Numbered from the stretch's first letter, positions 1-6,508 are shown. The stretch: 6,846 bases of DNA from Spirochaetales bacterium (GCA_004525355.1 SPCK01000116.1:1-6846); one strand, 5' to 3'. Notes: generated from the sequence alone by a model not told the origin. Program-made: numbers and translations.

Positions 1-762
1 ATGCGTATCAATCGCGCCGGCGACGATGCCTCCGGCCTTGCTGTTTCCGAGAAGATGCGTTCCCAGATCCGTGGCCTGAACCAGGCCTCGAAGAACGCGG
101 CGAACGGCATCTCTTTCATCCAGTCTGCGGAAGGCTATCTCCAGGAAACCCAGGACATCATCCAGAGGCTTCGCGAGCTATCCGTACAGGCTTCCAATGG
201 TATTTACACCGCCGAAGATCGCATGCAGATACAAGTCGAGGTTTCCCAGCTGATCGACGAGGTCGACCGCATCGCCAGCCACGCCCAGTTCAACGGTATG
301 AACCTCCTGACCGGCCGCTTCGCCCGCGAGGATGGAGAAAACATGGTGACCGGTTCGATGTGGTTCCACATCGGGGCCAACATGGACCAGCGCGAACGCG
401 TCTATATCGGCACCATGACCGCCAAGGGCTTGGGCGTCAAGGAAGTATCAAGCGAAAGCATACTCTCCCTTGAATCTCCTGATGGCGCCAATCGCTCGAT
501 CGGCGTCCTTGACGCTGCCCTCAAGAAGGTGAACAAACAGCGTGCGGACCTCGGTGCGTACCAGAATCGGCTCGAGCACGCGATCAAAGGCATCGACATA
601 GGAGCGGAGAACCTGCAGGCCGCCGAAAGCCGCATCCGTGACGCCGACATGGCCAGCGAGATGGTCCAGTACACCAAAGACAGGATCCTGATGCAGGCTT
701 CAAGCGCGATGCTTGCCCAGGCGAACCAGAAAACAGCTTCTGTATTGCAGTTGCTCCAGTAA
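1..762 (+). CDS. flaB: Flagellar filament core flagellin FlaB, 5'-truncated by window edge
   Basis: Flagellin that polymerises into the core of the spirochaete periplasmic flagellum. The frame is open from base 1. The ATG there is not the true start: aligned with the second flagellin at 1047, it matches internal Met34 ([13 protein letters not shown]), so about 33 residues are missing and the full protein would be about 286 aa, a usual FlaB length. Visible are the D0/D1 N-terminal block ([27 protein letters not shown]), the [10 protein letters not shown] segment, [12 protein letters not shown], a central IGANMDQ...YIGTMTA segment, and the C-terminal D1/D0 block ([41 protein letters not shown]). 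There are no D2/D3 insertions and no signal peptide, as expected for export by the flagellar type III route. It differs from its downstream paralogue by a longer [10 protein letters not shown] segment (net four residues). The paralogue number (FlaB1/2/3) cannot be assigned. Confidence 0.96.
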   Translation: MRINRAGDDASGLAVSEKMRSQIRGLNQASKNAANGISFIQSAEGYLQETQDIIQRLRELSVQASNGIYTAEDRMQIQVEVSQLIDEVDRIASHAQFNGMNLLTGRFAREDGENMVTGSMWFHIGANMDQRERVYIGTMTAKGLGVKEVSSESILSLESPDGANRSIGVLDAALKKVNKQRADLGAYQNRLEHAIKGIDIGAENLQAAESRIRDADMASEMVQYTKDRILMQASSAMLAQANQKTASVLQLLQ

Positions 763-791
763 GGGAGTATACTGTAGGATGCAGGTGATCA

Positions 792-830
792 GGAGGAGTT
801 CCCTCGGGCGCTCCTCCGCTTTCACTCTTT
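792..830 (+). terminator. Probable intrinsic terminator after the first flaB
   Basis: GGAGGAG (792-798) pairs perfectly with CTCCTCC (811-817). The 12-nt loop can itself form a short CC/GG pair (801-802 with 807-808). A pyrimidine- and T-rich stretch (819-831, GCTTTCACTCTTTT) follows. It lies 30 bp after the flaB stop, the expected place for ending a highly transcribed flagellin unit. The T tract is interrupted, so termination may be incomplete. Confidence 0.6.
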
Positions 831-837
831 TGACATT

Positions 838-853
838 GGGCTTTTAAAAGCCC
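838..853. repeat. Perfect 16-bp palindrome in the flagellin spacer
   Basis: GGGCTTTTAAAAGCCC is fully self-complementary over 16 bases with no spacer. It begins seven bases after the T tract of the putative terminator. As DNA it has the form of a dimeric-protein operator; as RNA it would be a 6-bp stem with a TTAA loop. No clear T run follows, so it is unlikely to be a terminator. I recognise no known operator consensus in it. Confidence 0.5.
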
Positions 854-1034
854 GCGGTCTTTGAAAAATACCTTCATGCGTATGCCGGCGGAGAGACGCT
901 CCCCCTCACAAGGGGCGCGGCACCCCGCCGCAGGGGCAAGAACGGACGGGAAGGGGCGCGAACCTTTGATTTCCCGGCCCCCAAAGCCATGCGCACGGGA
1001 CGCGCGGCACGGATCGCCGCGACGTTAGTCCTGC
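854..1034 (+). promoter_or_regulatory. Structured probable 5' leader of the second flaB
   Basis: This non-coding, GC-rich stretch contains several inverted repeats that could fold in the mRNA leader: CCCCT (902-906) with AGGGG (911-915), GCGG (917-920) with CCGC (925-928), CGGGAA (947-952) with TTCCCG (971-976), and the mutually exclusive CTTTG (964-968) with CAAAG (982-986). Two ANGGA motifs (942-946 and 1009-1013) precede a third that overlaps the Shine-Dalgarno. No convincing sigma28 or sigma70 promoter was found here, so where the leader begins is unknown. The regulatory role is inferred. Confidence 0.35.
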
Positions 1035-1042
1035 AAGGAGGG
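1035..1042 (+). promoter_or_regulatory. Strong ribosome binding site of the second flaB, with CsrA-like motif
   Basis: AAGGAGGG lies four bases before ATG 1047, fixing that start together with the canonical flagellin N-terminus [10 protein letters not shown]. The context CTGCAAGGAGG matches the core of the CsrA consensus (ACARGGA), and TCCT (1029-1032) can pair with AGGA (1036-1039). The site could therefore be masked by structure or by CsrA; that part is inference. Confidence 0.7.
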
Positions 1043-1046
1043 TTAT

Positions 1047-1895
1047 ATGATTATCAACCACAACATGAGCGCGATGTATTCGTCGAGGACTCTTGGCAAC
1101 ACCCAGCTCGAGCTCAGCAAGAACATGGAGAAGCTGTCTTCCGGTATGCGGATCAACCGCGCCGGCGACGATGCATCCGGACTTGCGGTTTCCGAGAAAC
1201 TCCGCGGACAGATCCGCGGCTTGAACCAGGCAACCAAGAATATCCAGAACGGCGTATCCTTCATCCAAACCACCGAAGGATATCTCCAGGAGACGCAGGA
1301 CATTCTGCACCGCGTCCGCGAGCTGTCTGTGCAATCCGCCAACGGTATCTATACCGCCGAAGATCGCATGCAGATACAGGTGGAGGTTTCCCAGTTGGTC
1401 GATGAGGTAAACCGCATCGCCAGCCACGCCCAGTTCAACGGCATGAATCTCCTGACCGGCCGCTTCTCGCAGGAGGGTGGGCAGATCATGCAGCTGCAGG
1501 TCGGCGCCAACATGGACCAGAACGAGCGCATCTACATCGGAACCATGACCGCCGAAGCCCTTGGTCTCCAGGGAGCCCAAGGCACCAACGAGGGCATTAA
1601 CATTGAGGACCCGGAAAGGGCGAACTCGTCCATCGGCATGCTCGATGCGGCCCTCAGGACCGTATCAAAGCAGCGCGCGGACCTCGGCGCCTATCAGAAC
1701 CGGTTTGAAATGGCCGCCAAGGGCGTTTCCATCGCCGCCGAGAACCTGCAGGCCGCCGAGAGCCGCATACGCGACACCGACATGGCCAGCGAGATGGTAG
1801 AGTTCACCAAGAACCGTATCCTCTCCCAGGCAGGCGGAGCGATGCTGGCCCAGGCCAACACCAGCACCCAGTCAGTCATGCAGTTGTTGGGTTAA
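1047..1895 (+). CDS. flaB: Flagellar filament core flagellin FlaB (second paralogue, complete)
   Basis: Complete 282-aa flagellin, a structural subunit of the periplasmic flagellar filament core. The start is fixed by [10 protein letters not shown] and the RBS AAGGAGGG. The N-terminal flagellin domain spans roughly residues 3-140 ([21 protein letters not shown] at 30-50, [10 protein letters not shown] at 91-100, [12 protein letters not shown] at 129-140). The C-terminal domain spans about 196-281 ([29 protein letters not shown] at 237-250, [14 protein letters not shown] at 258-271). There is no D2/D3 domain and no signal peptide. Compared with the upstream copy it has a five-residue-shorter segment after GRF (about 141-152) and one extra residue in the linker before SIGMLD. 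In treponemes the D1 region around [10 protein letters not shown] is reported to be glycosylated; whether that holds here is unknown. The gene has its own structured leader and is followed by a strong terminator, suggesting a highly expressed unit. Confidence 0.98.
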   Translation: MIINHNMSAMYSSRTLGNTQLELSKNMEKLSSGMRINRAGDDASGLAVSEKLRGQIRGLNQATKNIQNGVSFIQTTEGYLQETQDILHRVRELSVQSANGIYTAEDRMQIQVEVSQLVDEVNRIASHAQFNGMNLLTGRFSQEGGQIMQLQVGANMDQNERIYIGTMTAEALGLQGAQGTNEGINIEDPERANSSIGMLDAALRTVSKQRADLGAYQNRFEMAAKGVSIAAENLQAAESRIRDTDMASEMVEFTKNRILSQAGGAMLAQANTSTQSVMQLLG

Positions 1896-1965
1896 TGTAA
1901 ACCGTTCATTATTCGCGACGGAGAGCTTCCTGGACGTCGTCTTTCTGCAGCGAATAGCATTTTCT

Positions 1966-2008
1966 GGTACGGGAGGGGATCGCGCCCCCCTCCCCGTGCC
2001 TTTTCTTT
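1966..2008 (+). terminator. Strong intrinsic terminator / attenuator between flaB and flaG
   Basis: The 5' arm 1966-1978 (GGTACGGGAGGGG) pairs with 1987-2000 (CCCCTCCCCGTGCC) as a 13-bp stem with one T-G wobble and one bulged C (1992). The loop is about 8 nt (1979-1986). TTTTCTTT (2001-2008) follows directly. The hairpin ends just before the flaG Shine-Dalgarno (2010-2016), leaving no room for a promoter between them. Downstream genes therefore need read-through, or a promoter upstream of the hairpin. Confidence 0.88.
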
Positions 2009-2020
2009 CAGGAGGAGCGT

Positions 2021-2368
2021 ATGTCTATCGACATTTCCGCCGTAAACGCGGCTCAATCAATATTCCCCCACACGACCGCAAAGGCCAAGGAAAGCTTCAG
2101 GGTCTCCACCGGGCAACCTCGCACGGACATAATGAATACAGAATCGCCCGTCGCCATCGATACGGTGCTGGCGGAACTCACCAGAGTAAGCGCAGCCTTC
2201 AACAGGCGGCTGTCCTTCACATTGAACGAGAAACTCGGCGAGGTAGTAGTCAAGGTCATCGACACCCAGACCGATAAGGTTATACGGGAGATACCGCCCG
2301 CCGAGGTTCAGCATGCTCACGAACGCATTCGCGAGGTGATCGGCATCCTATTCGACGAGCGGGCGTAG
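2021..2368 (+). CDS. flaG: FlaG family flagellar protein
   Basis: 115-aa protein of the FlaG family. Family members sit next to flagellin and fliD in many bacteria and influence filament length or assembly; the exact mechanism is not settled. The conserved core is at residues about 63-100: LSFTLNEKLGEVVVKVIDTQ followed by TDKVIREIPPAEV, matching the family pattern LxFxxxE...VVKVxDxxTxxVIRxIPPxE. The N-terminal half is polar and poorly conserved, as usual. The length is typical. ATG 2021 is preceded by AGGAGGAG (2010-2017). The RBS abuts the T tract of the preceding terminator, so expression is probably set by read-through from flaB. fliD follows after 148 bp, reproducing the common flagellin-flaG-fliD order. 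Confidence 0.93.
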   Translation: MSIDISAVNAAQSIFPHTTAKAKESFRVSTGQPRTDIMNTESPVAIDTVLAELTRVSAAFNRRLSFTLNEKLGEVVVKVIDTQTDKVIREIPPAEVQHAHERIREVIGILFDERA

Positions 2369-2405
2369 ACTTTCCGGTCTGCGGAACCGCTATGACAGCT
2401 TTGGC

Positions 2406-2425
2406 CGCTACCGTGTCTCGTAGCG
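2406..2425 (+). repeat. Small inverted repeat in the flaG-fliD spacer
   Basis: CGCTAC (2406-2411) and GTAGCG (2420-2425) form a perfect 6-bp stem with an 8-nt loop. No T run follows, so it is not a terminator. It is the first of two hairpin-forming elements between flaG and fliD. Confidence 0.4.
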
Positions 2426-2449
2426 ACTACCGCAGGCCGTGGAAAGCCT

Positions 2450-2478
2450 CTTGCGTACGGGCTTCCGTAGGTCGCAAG
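2450..2478 (+). promoter_or_regulatory. Strong RNA hairpin upstream of fliD
   Basis: CTTGCG (2450-2455) pairs with CGCAAG (2473-2478). Stacked inside it, TACGG (2456-2460) pairs with CCGTA (2465-2469) around a GCTT loop. The result is an 11-bp stem interrupted only by a GGT bulge (2470-2472). No T tract follows, so it is unlikely to be an intrinsic terminator. It lies 38 nt before the fliD start and could mark an RNA processing, stability or protein-binding site; that role is inferred. Confidence 0.55.
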
Positions 2479-2516
2479 TGGTCTCCCAAGCCAGGCGAAG
2501 GGAGTCCGGAGGCCCG

Positions 2517-4511
2517 ATGTCGGATATCAGCATTCCAGGTGTAACGAATAAGTACGATACCAAGAAACTCATAGAAGACCTGATGAAAGTCGAGCGCATC
2601 CCTCGTGACCGCGCTGCGGCGAATCTTGACAAGATCAAGCTCCAGAAGACCATCTGGCTCGATCTTGGCCGACGCCTTTCCTCCCTACGCGAAAGCGCAC
2701 GCGCTCTCTACTCATTCCAGAATCCCTTCAACGAGCGCATGGCCACGTCTTCCGATCCCTCGATCCTTACCGCGACTGCCACCCGTGAAGCCATCGAGGA
2801 AACCAAATCAATCAAGGTGATCCAGACCGCAGCGGCCGATCGCTTCATGTCCGACCAGCTTCCCTCCGATTACAAGGTACCTGCGGGAACCTACACGTTC
2901 GGAACCGGCGACGGATCTGTACGCCTCACCTTTTCCGGCGGGTCCCTGAACGACTTCGTGACCGCCCTGAATCGCAAGGGCGGAGACAATGTCAGGGCAC
3001 AGGCGGTGAACGTCACCGCCGATTCCCGGGTGCTCGTCATAGAGTCGCTGCGAACCGGAGCCGCCAACCGCCTGGAGTTCTCAGAGTCCGCAAAAGACTT
3101 CGGCCTGTCCGCCGGCCTCATAGAGCCAGGGACGTCAAGCAGGCGCGACCTGCCCCTCGATCCCGTATCGCGTTTCGAGAAGGACCTCGATACCTCGAAA
3201 GTACGAAGCTCCGGCGGATTATTGTCGATAGCACCCGGTGGTGAAGCCGCGGCCCGCCTGGGCTCTTCGATACCAGCCAAAACCCTGGTAATGGAAATCG
3301 AGATCGAACTTGCCGATCGAACAGCATCGGCGGTCTCGGGTCCTCCTCCGGGGCCGTCCATACCCGCTACGGGCGCGATCGAATACGAAGGCCTACGGGT
3401 GGAAAGCGCACCATCGGACGCGGTTCTGCCCCCCTGGGCGCCGACACCCGATCCGCCACGTGTGGACAATGGCAGCGTCCTCTATCTTATCGACGGAACT
3501 GGCCGCTCCATTTCGCTTCCTCCCCTGGAGGCGGGCGGCGGATTCAAGACGATTCGCGTACCATTGTCGGCCTATGCGGATTCGATAGGCGGCCTGGGCG
3601 TAAGGAACGCCAACACCCATCGCGATGTGCGCGTGAAGTCGATACGGATATTCGACCCGACCGAGGTCGCAGGCTTCAAGCCCAAGAATCCGGTGGAAAC
3701 CGCGCGTGACTCCATCCTGACCATGGATGGCATCGAGATTACCCGTTCCACCAACAAGATCGACGACCTGATACCGGGCGTCATCATCGACGCTATTCGC
3801 GCATCGAACGATCCGATCAACCTCGTCATCGAACCCAACCGTACCGCGGCCAAGGAAGCGGTAATCGACCTGGTCGGCAGGTACAACCGCCTGATCGCCG
3901 AGATAAATATCCTGACCAGGAACGACCCGGCAATCCTTGACGAAATTTCTTATTTTACCCCGGAAGAGAAAAAGACGTATGAAGAGCGCCTGGGGCTGCT
4001 TCAAGGCGATACGACTCTTTCGAGCATACGCACAACCCTCCAGCGCATCGTGATGGATCCGTATGAGACCAGTGCGGGCACGGCCCTCCTGTCCTCCATG
4101 GGGGTAACCACCAATGCCAGTTCCGGTACGGGATATGACGCGACCCGCCTGCGCGGCTATCTGGAGATCAACGAAGCCACCCTCGATCGTGCCCTCAAGG
4201 AAAACTTCATTCGCAGCAAGGAATCGTTGGGGTTCGACAGCGACAGGGACCTGATCGTCGATTCGGGTGCCGCCGTCAAGATCGACAACCTGATGAAGGG
4301 ATACGTCGAGACCGGCGGCATCATTTCACTGAAGACTTCAACCCTGGACGGGCAGATAGCGCGTTCCCAGCAAAGCATCGCTACGCTCGACGAGCAATTG
4401 GCGCGCAAGGAAGATGACCTGAAGAGAAAATATGGTATGATGGAAGGCGTGCTGGGCCAGATGGAAAGCCAATCCACGGCGCTTGACAATTTTGGCAAGC
4501 AAAACCAATAA
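2517..4511 (+). CDS. fliD: Flagellar hook-associated protein 2 (filament cap) FliD
   Basis: 664-aa cap protein that sits at the distal end of the filament and helps flagellin subunits fold into place; in spirochaetes this occurs in the periplasm. The chosen start is ATG 2517 with GGAGG at 2508-2512, because MSDISIPGVTNKYDTKKLIE is the family N-terminus. The frame stays open upstream to 2439, but those 26 codons cover the leader hairpin. FliD_N is about residues 6-105 (IEDLMKVERIPRD, LQKTIWLDLGRRLSSL). The C-terminal FliD domain is about 396-660 (LTMDGIEITRSTNKIDDLIPG, LVGRYNRLIAEIN). The coiled-coil end (about 608-660: ARSQQSIATLDEQLARKEDDL...LGQMESQSTALDNF) is typical. The protein is about 200 aa longer than enterobacterial FliD. 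Much of the extra is a proline-rich, beta-rich middle segment (about 205-395) with PPPGPSIP and PPWAPTPDPP. Confidence 0.97.
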   Translation: MSDISIPGVTNKYDTKKLIEDLMKVERIPRDRAAANLDKIKLQKTIWLDLGRRLSSLRESARALYSFQNPFNERMATSSDPSILTATATREAIEETKSIKVIQTAAADRFMSDQLPSDYKVPAGTYTFGTGDGSVRLTFSGGSLNDFVTALNRKGGDNVRAQAVNVTADSRVLVIESLRTGAANRLEFSESAKDFGLSAGLIEPGTSSRRDLPLDPVSRFEKDLDTSKVRSSGGLLSIAPGGEAAARLGSSIPAKTLVMEIEIELADRTASAVSGPPPGPSIPATGAIEYEGLRVESAPSDAVLPPWAPTPDPPRVDNGSVLYLIDGTGRSISLPPLEAGGGFKTIRVPLSAYADSIGGLGVRNANTHRDVRVKSIRIFDPTEVAGFKPKNPVETARDSILTMDGIEITRSTNKIDDLIPGVIIDAIRASNDPINLVIEPNRTAAKEAVIDLVGRYNRLIAEINILTRNDPAILDEISYFTPEEKKTYEERLGLLQGDTTLSSIRTTLQRIVMDPYETSAGTALLSSMGVTTNASSGTGYDATRLRGYLEINEATLDRALKENFIRSKESLGFDSDRDLIVDSGAAVKIDNLMKGYVETGGIISLKTSTLDGQIARSQQSIATLDEQLARKEDDLKRKYGMMEGVLGQMESQSTALDNFGKQNQ

Positions 4512-4568
4512 CAGTTCGCCACCCAGCGAAATTCCGGTAATGCCGGTCCGTCATGAAAGGGGAACATC

Positions 4569-5420
4569 ATGGAAATCATCGTGAACGGAACACCAGCTGA
4601 CCTGAATCCGGAAGAACTCAGCCTGGGACAGATACTGGGCGATCTGGACGGTCGTCTCGAGGCGGCCGGCGGTATCATCGTATCCATCAAGCTGGACGGA
4701 ACGCCGATAGACGCGGACACGCTGCCTTCGATCGCGGATAGGCCCGGTAACGGCCCAGGCAGGCTCGAGATCTCGGCGGAATCATCAACAACCATGAGAG
4801 CGAGCGCCATTCGTACGCTCCTTGAACTTATCGATGCCGCCGCAAAAGCCGATGCGGCGAACCTTCCCGCCGTGGTTAAGACTTGGGACCGCTACCGGAA
4901 CGTCTTCGACGGCCTGTATGCCGCCGAGGAAGCATCGTTCCTGGACGCCTTCGCCGCAGAACTGGAAGCCGGCCCGGCGGGCTTGCCGATCGCCGCCGCC
5001 AAGATCACGTTCTTCTTCAACGAACGTCTGACCGAACTCGAGGATCCGGCAGGCTCGATGCAGACAGCCGCCAGGATTTTTGAGAATCTGCGCCCGGAGC
5101 TTGCCGAGGTGTCGGTGCGCATGCAGACGGGCAAGGATTCAGACGCCATCAAGACCATGATGGTGACTGTCGAGCTGATCAACAAGGCCGTGCGTCTTCT
5201 GCCGGAATTCTCACGAGCGGTACCGGGCGCCGCTGATTTCTCTGTAGACGGCAAGAACGTCGGCGAGTTTTTCGACGGCTTCAACGACATCCTGCGCGAA
5301 CTTGCCGGAGCCTTCGAGAGCCGTGACGGCGTATTGATAGGAGACTTGGCCGAATACGAGATACTGCCCAGGCTCGACCTATTCTTCAAGGCCGCGACGG
5401 GGGCTCTCACATCATCATGA
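4569..5420 (+). CDS. Uncharacterised protein in the cap operon, beta-rich N-terminus plus helical body
   Basis: 283-aa protein that I do not recognise as a named family. ATG 4569 follows AAAGGGGA (4556-4563), 57 bp after fliD, so the two are probably co-transcribed. Residues 1-70 look like a small beta-sheet domain: MEIIVNGTPADL, LSLGQILGDL and GGIIVSIKLDGTPI give a strand-helix-strand pattern reminiscent of a beta-grasp (ThiS/ubiquitin-like) fold, though without the C-terminal Gly-Gly of active ThiS proteins. Residues 75-283 are predicted mostly helical, with ELAEVSVRMQTGKDSDAIKTM at about 178-197 and ILRELAGAFESRDGVLIGDL then AEYEILPRL at about 241-269. There is no signal peptide or membrane segment, so it is probably cytoplasmic. 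fliS or fliT commonly follows fliD, so an export-chaperone role is one possibility, but I see no FliS or FliT signature. Its last codons overlap the PilZ gene. Confidence 0.88.
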   Translation: MEIIVNGTPADLNPEELSLGQILGDLDGRLEAAGGIIVSIKLDGTPIDADTLPSIADRPGNGPGRLEISAESSTTMRASAIRTLLELIDAAAKADAANLPAVVKTWDRYRNVFDGLYAAEEASFLDAFAAELEAGPAGLPIAAAKITFFFNERLTELEDPAGSMQTAARIFENLRPELAEVSVRMQTGKDSDAIKTMMVTVELINKAVRLLPEFSRAVPGAADFSVDGKNVGEFFDGFNDILRELAGAFESRDGVLIGDLAEYEILPRLDLFFKAATGALTSS

Positions 5421-6508
5421 ACGCGCGATTCATGCTTGCCCAGACATACTGGAAACAAACCGACCCTCAGGATACGAAAACCTTCCTTATCGTGGTTGGA
5501 GTCATCTTATTTTTGATCGTCGCTTACAACGTAATCAAGAAACTGGCGTCGGGATCCCCCCTACTGAGCAATATCCGCGCGACCCAGGGATTCAGCAAGG
5601 GCGCTTTCCGCCGTCGCGCGGTGGACACTGGCTTTTCCGACGCGGAAGCGGAATTCCTGGAGCATTATGCCCGAAAAATCGGGGTCTCCGGCCCCCAATC
5701 GGTTTTCGGATCGAGAACCCAGCTTAACAATTTCATCAAAAACACCTTCAAATATATAGAGCGTCATGCAGACACAGAGGAAGGCGCCGAGGAACAGAAA
5801 GGGCGCCTGTTCTCGATTCGGGAGGCACTCCAACTCCGCTTGAGCTCCGGAAGCCCAGCCCGATCCACCCGCCAATTGAAGACCAGGACGCCCCTGTCCC
5901 TGGTCACCACCCGCGAAGCCCACTATTCGTCCATACTCGCCTTGAACGAACAACGCGCGATGTACGTGGAACCCGCACTGGATGCCTTCGGCGTTCCCAT
6001 CAAATTTCCGCGGGGTTCCAAGCTGACAGTTTTCTTCTACGCCGGCAACCATATCGGGTACAGCTTCCAGACCCGATCCGGCGGCCTGATCAATATCGAC
6101 GACCGCCGCCTGCTGGTGCTTTCGCACAGCGACAACATCAAGCCCATGCCTTCACGGCGCCACCAAAGGCGGGAAGCACGGCTGTCCTGCCGATTCTACC
6201 TCGTGCACGTGCACGCGGTCAGGGACAGAGGCAAGGTGGTCAAGACGATCCAGGTCGAGAAGGCGGCCGTACCCGGCATCATCACCGACGTGTCCGCCGG
6301 AGGCATGTCGATGCAGACCATGAGTCCCGTCAACGCAGGAGATTTCATCAAGTTGGAATTCGACGTGGGCGGCGGCAATCTCTTCGCGTATGCCAGCGTG
6401 GTTCGCGTAAGCAAGCTTCGCAACGGTACCTCGATGCACATAAAATTCGTGAAAATCACTCGCAAGACAGCCAACGAGATACTGGCTTACGTGTACAGTT
6501 ATGATTGA
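5417..6508 (+). CDS. Membrane-anchored PilZ domain protein, probable c-di-GMP receptor
   Basis: 363-aa protein. ATG 5417 overlaps the previous stop as ATGA, so translation is probably coupled; no strong separate RBS is visible. A single hydrophobic segment at about residues 23-40 (FLIVVGVILFLIVAYNVI) should anchor it in the inner membrane. Residues about 55-150 form a charged helical linker. Residues about 155-245 form a beta-rich domain (VPIKFPRGSKLTVFFYAGNH, GYSFQTR, RRLLVLSHSDNIKPMP) reminiscent of the N-terminal domains of YcgR- and PlzA-type receptors. The C-terminal PilZ domain (about 246-360) has both ligand motifs: the arginine motif RRHQRR (247-252, RxxxR) and DVSAGG (291-296, D/NxSxxG). 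PilZ proteins bind c-di-GMP, and YcgR-like members act on the flagellar motor. Placement behind fliD suggests a motility role, by inference. The target is unknown. Confidence 0.92.
   Translation: MNARFMLAQTYWKQTDPQDTKTFLIVVGVILFLIVAYNVIKKLASGSPLLSNIRATQGFSKGAFRRRAVDTGFSDAEAEFLEHYARKIGVSGPQSVFGSRTQLNNFIKNTFKYIERHADTEEGAEEQKGRLFSIREALQLRLSSGSPARSTRQLKTRTPLSLVTTREAHYSSILALNEQRAMYVEPALDAFGVPIKFPRGSKLTVFFYAGNHIGYSFQTRSGGLINIDDRRLLVLSHSDNIKPMPSRRHQRREARLSCRFYLVHVHAVRDRGKVVKTIQVEKAAVPGIITDVSAGGMSMQTMSPVNAGDFIKLEFDVGGGNLFAYASVVRVSKLRNGTSMHIKFVKITRKTANEILAYVYSYD

Noticed and set aside
745..773. TTGCAG-N17-TATACT as a promoter for the second flaB
   Set aside because: The -10 is good, but the -35 matches only three of six bases, and the likely terminator at 792-830 would lie directly downstream of it.
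845..875. Sigma28 (FliA-type) promoter starting at TAAA 845
   Set aside because: At the required 15-bp spacing the downstream box shows no resemblance to GCCGATAA.
989..1405. 138-codon plus-strand open frame overlapping the second flaB start
   Set aside because: It is a different frame from the clear flagellin, Arg-rich, and has no RBS.
906..1580. 224-codon open frame on the minus strand across the flaB leader and gene
   Set aside because: It is a shadow of the flagellin reading frame in GC-rich DNA, with no family resemblance. An equivalent antisense frame occurs in the other flaB.
1931..1960. TGGACG-N18-TAGCAT as a promoter for flaG
   Set aside because: Each box matches only four of six positions, and it would fire straight into the strong terminator at 1966-2008. 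It is too weak to call.
2439..2516. 26-codon upstream extension of the fliD frame (MESLLRTGFRRS...)
   Set aside because: It has no RBS, overlaps a strong RNA hairpin, and FliD family N-termini begin at MSDI(S)IPGVTN; GGAGG at 2508 serves ATG 2517.
2891..4004. Two long minus-strand open frames (2891-3469 and 3393-4004) opposite fliD
   Set aside because: They lie wholly antisense to fliD, have low-complexity Arg/Ser/Pro-rich translations, and show no start signals.
4534..4546. CCGG-TAATG-CCGG inverted repeat between fliD and the unknown gene
   Set aside because: A 4-bp stem of a self-complementary tetranucleotide is expected by chance in GC-rich DNA; no T tract follows.
4157..4810. 217-codon minus-strand open frame spanning the fliD end and the next gene
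   Set aside because: It overlaps two well-supported plus-strand genes with RBSs; its composition is that of an antisense shadow.
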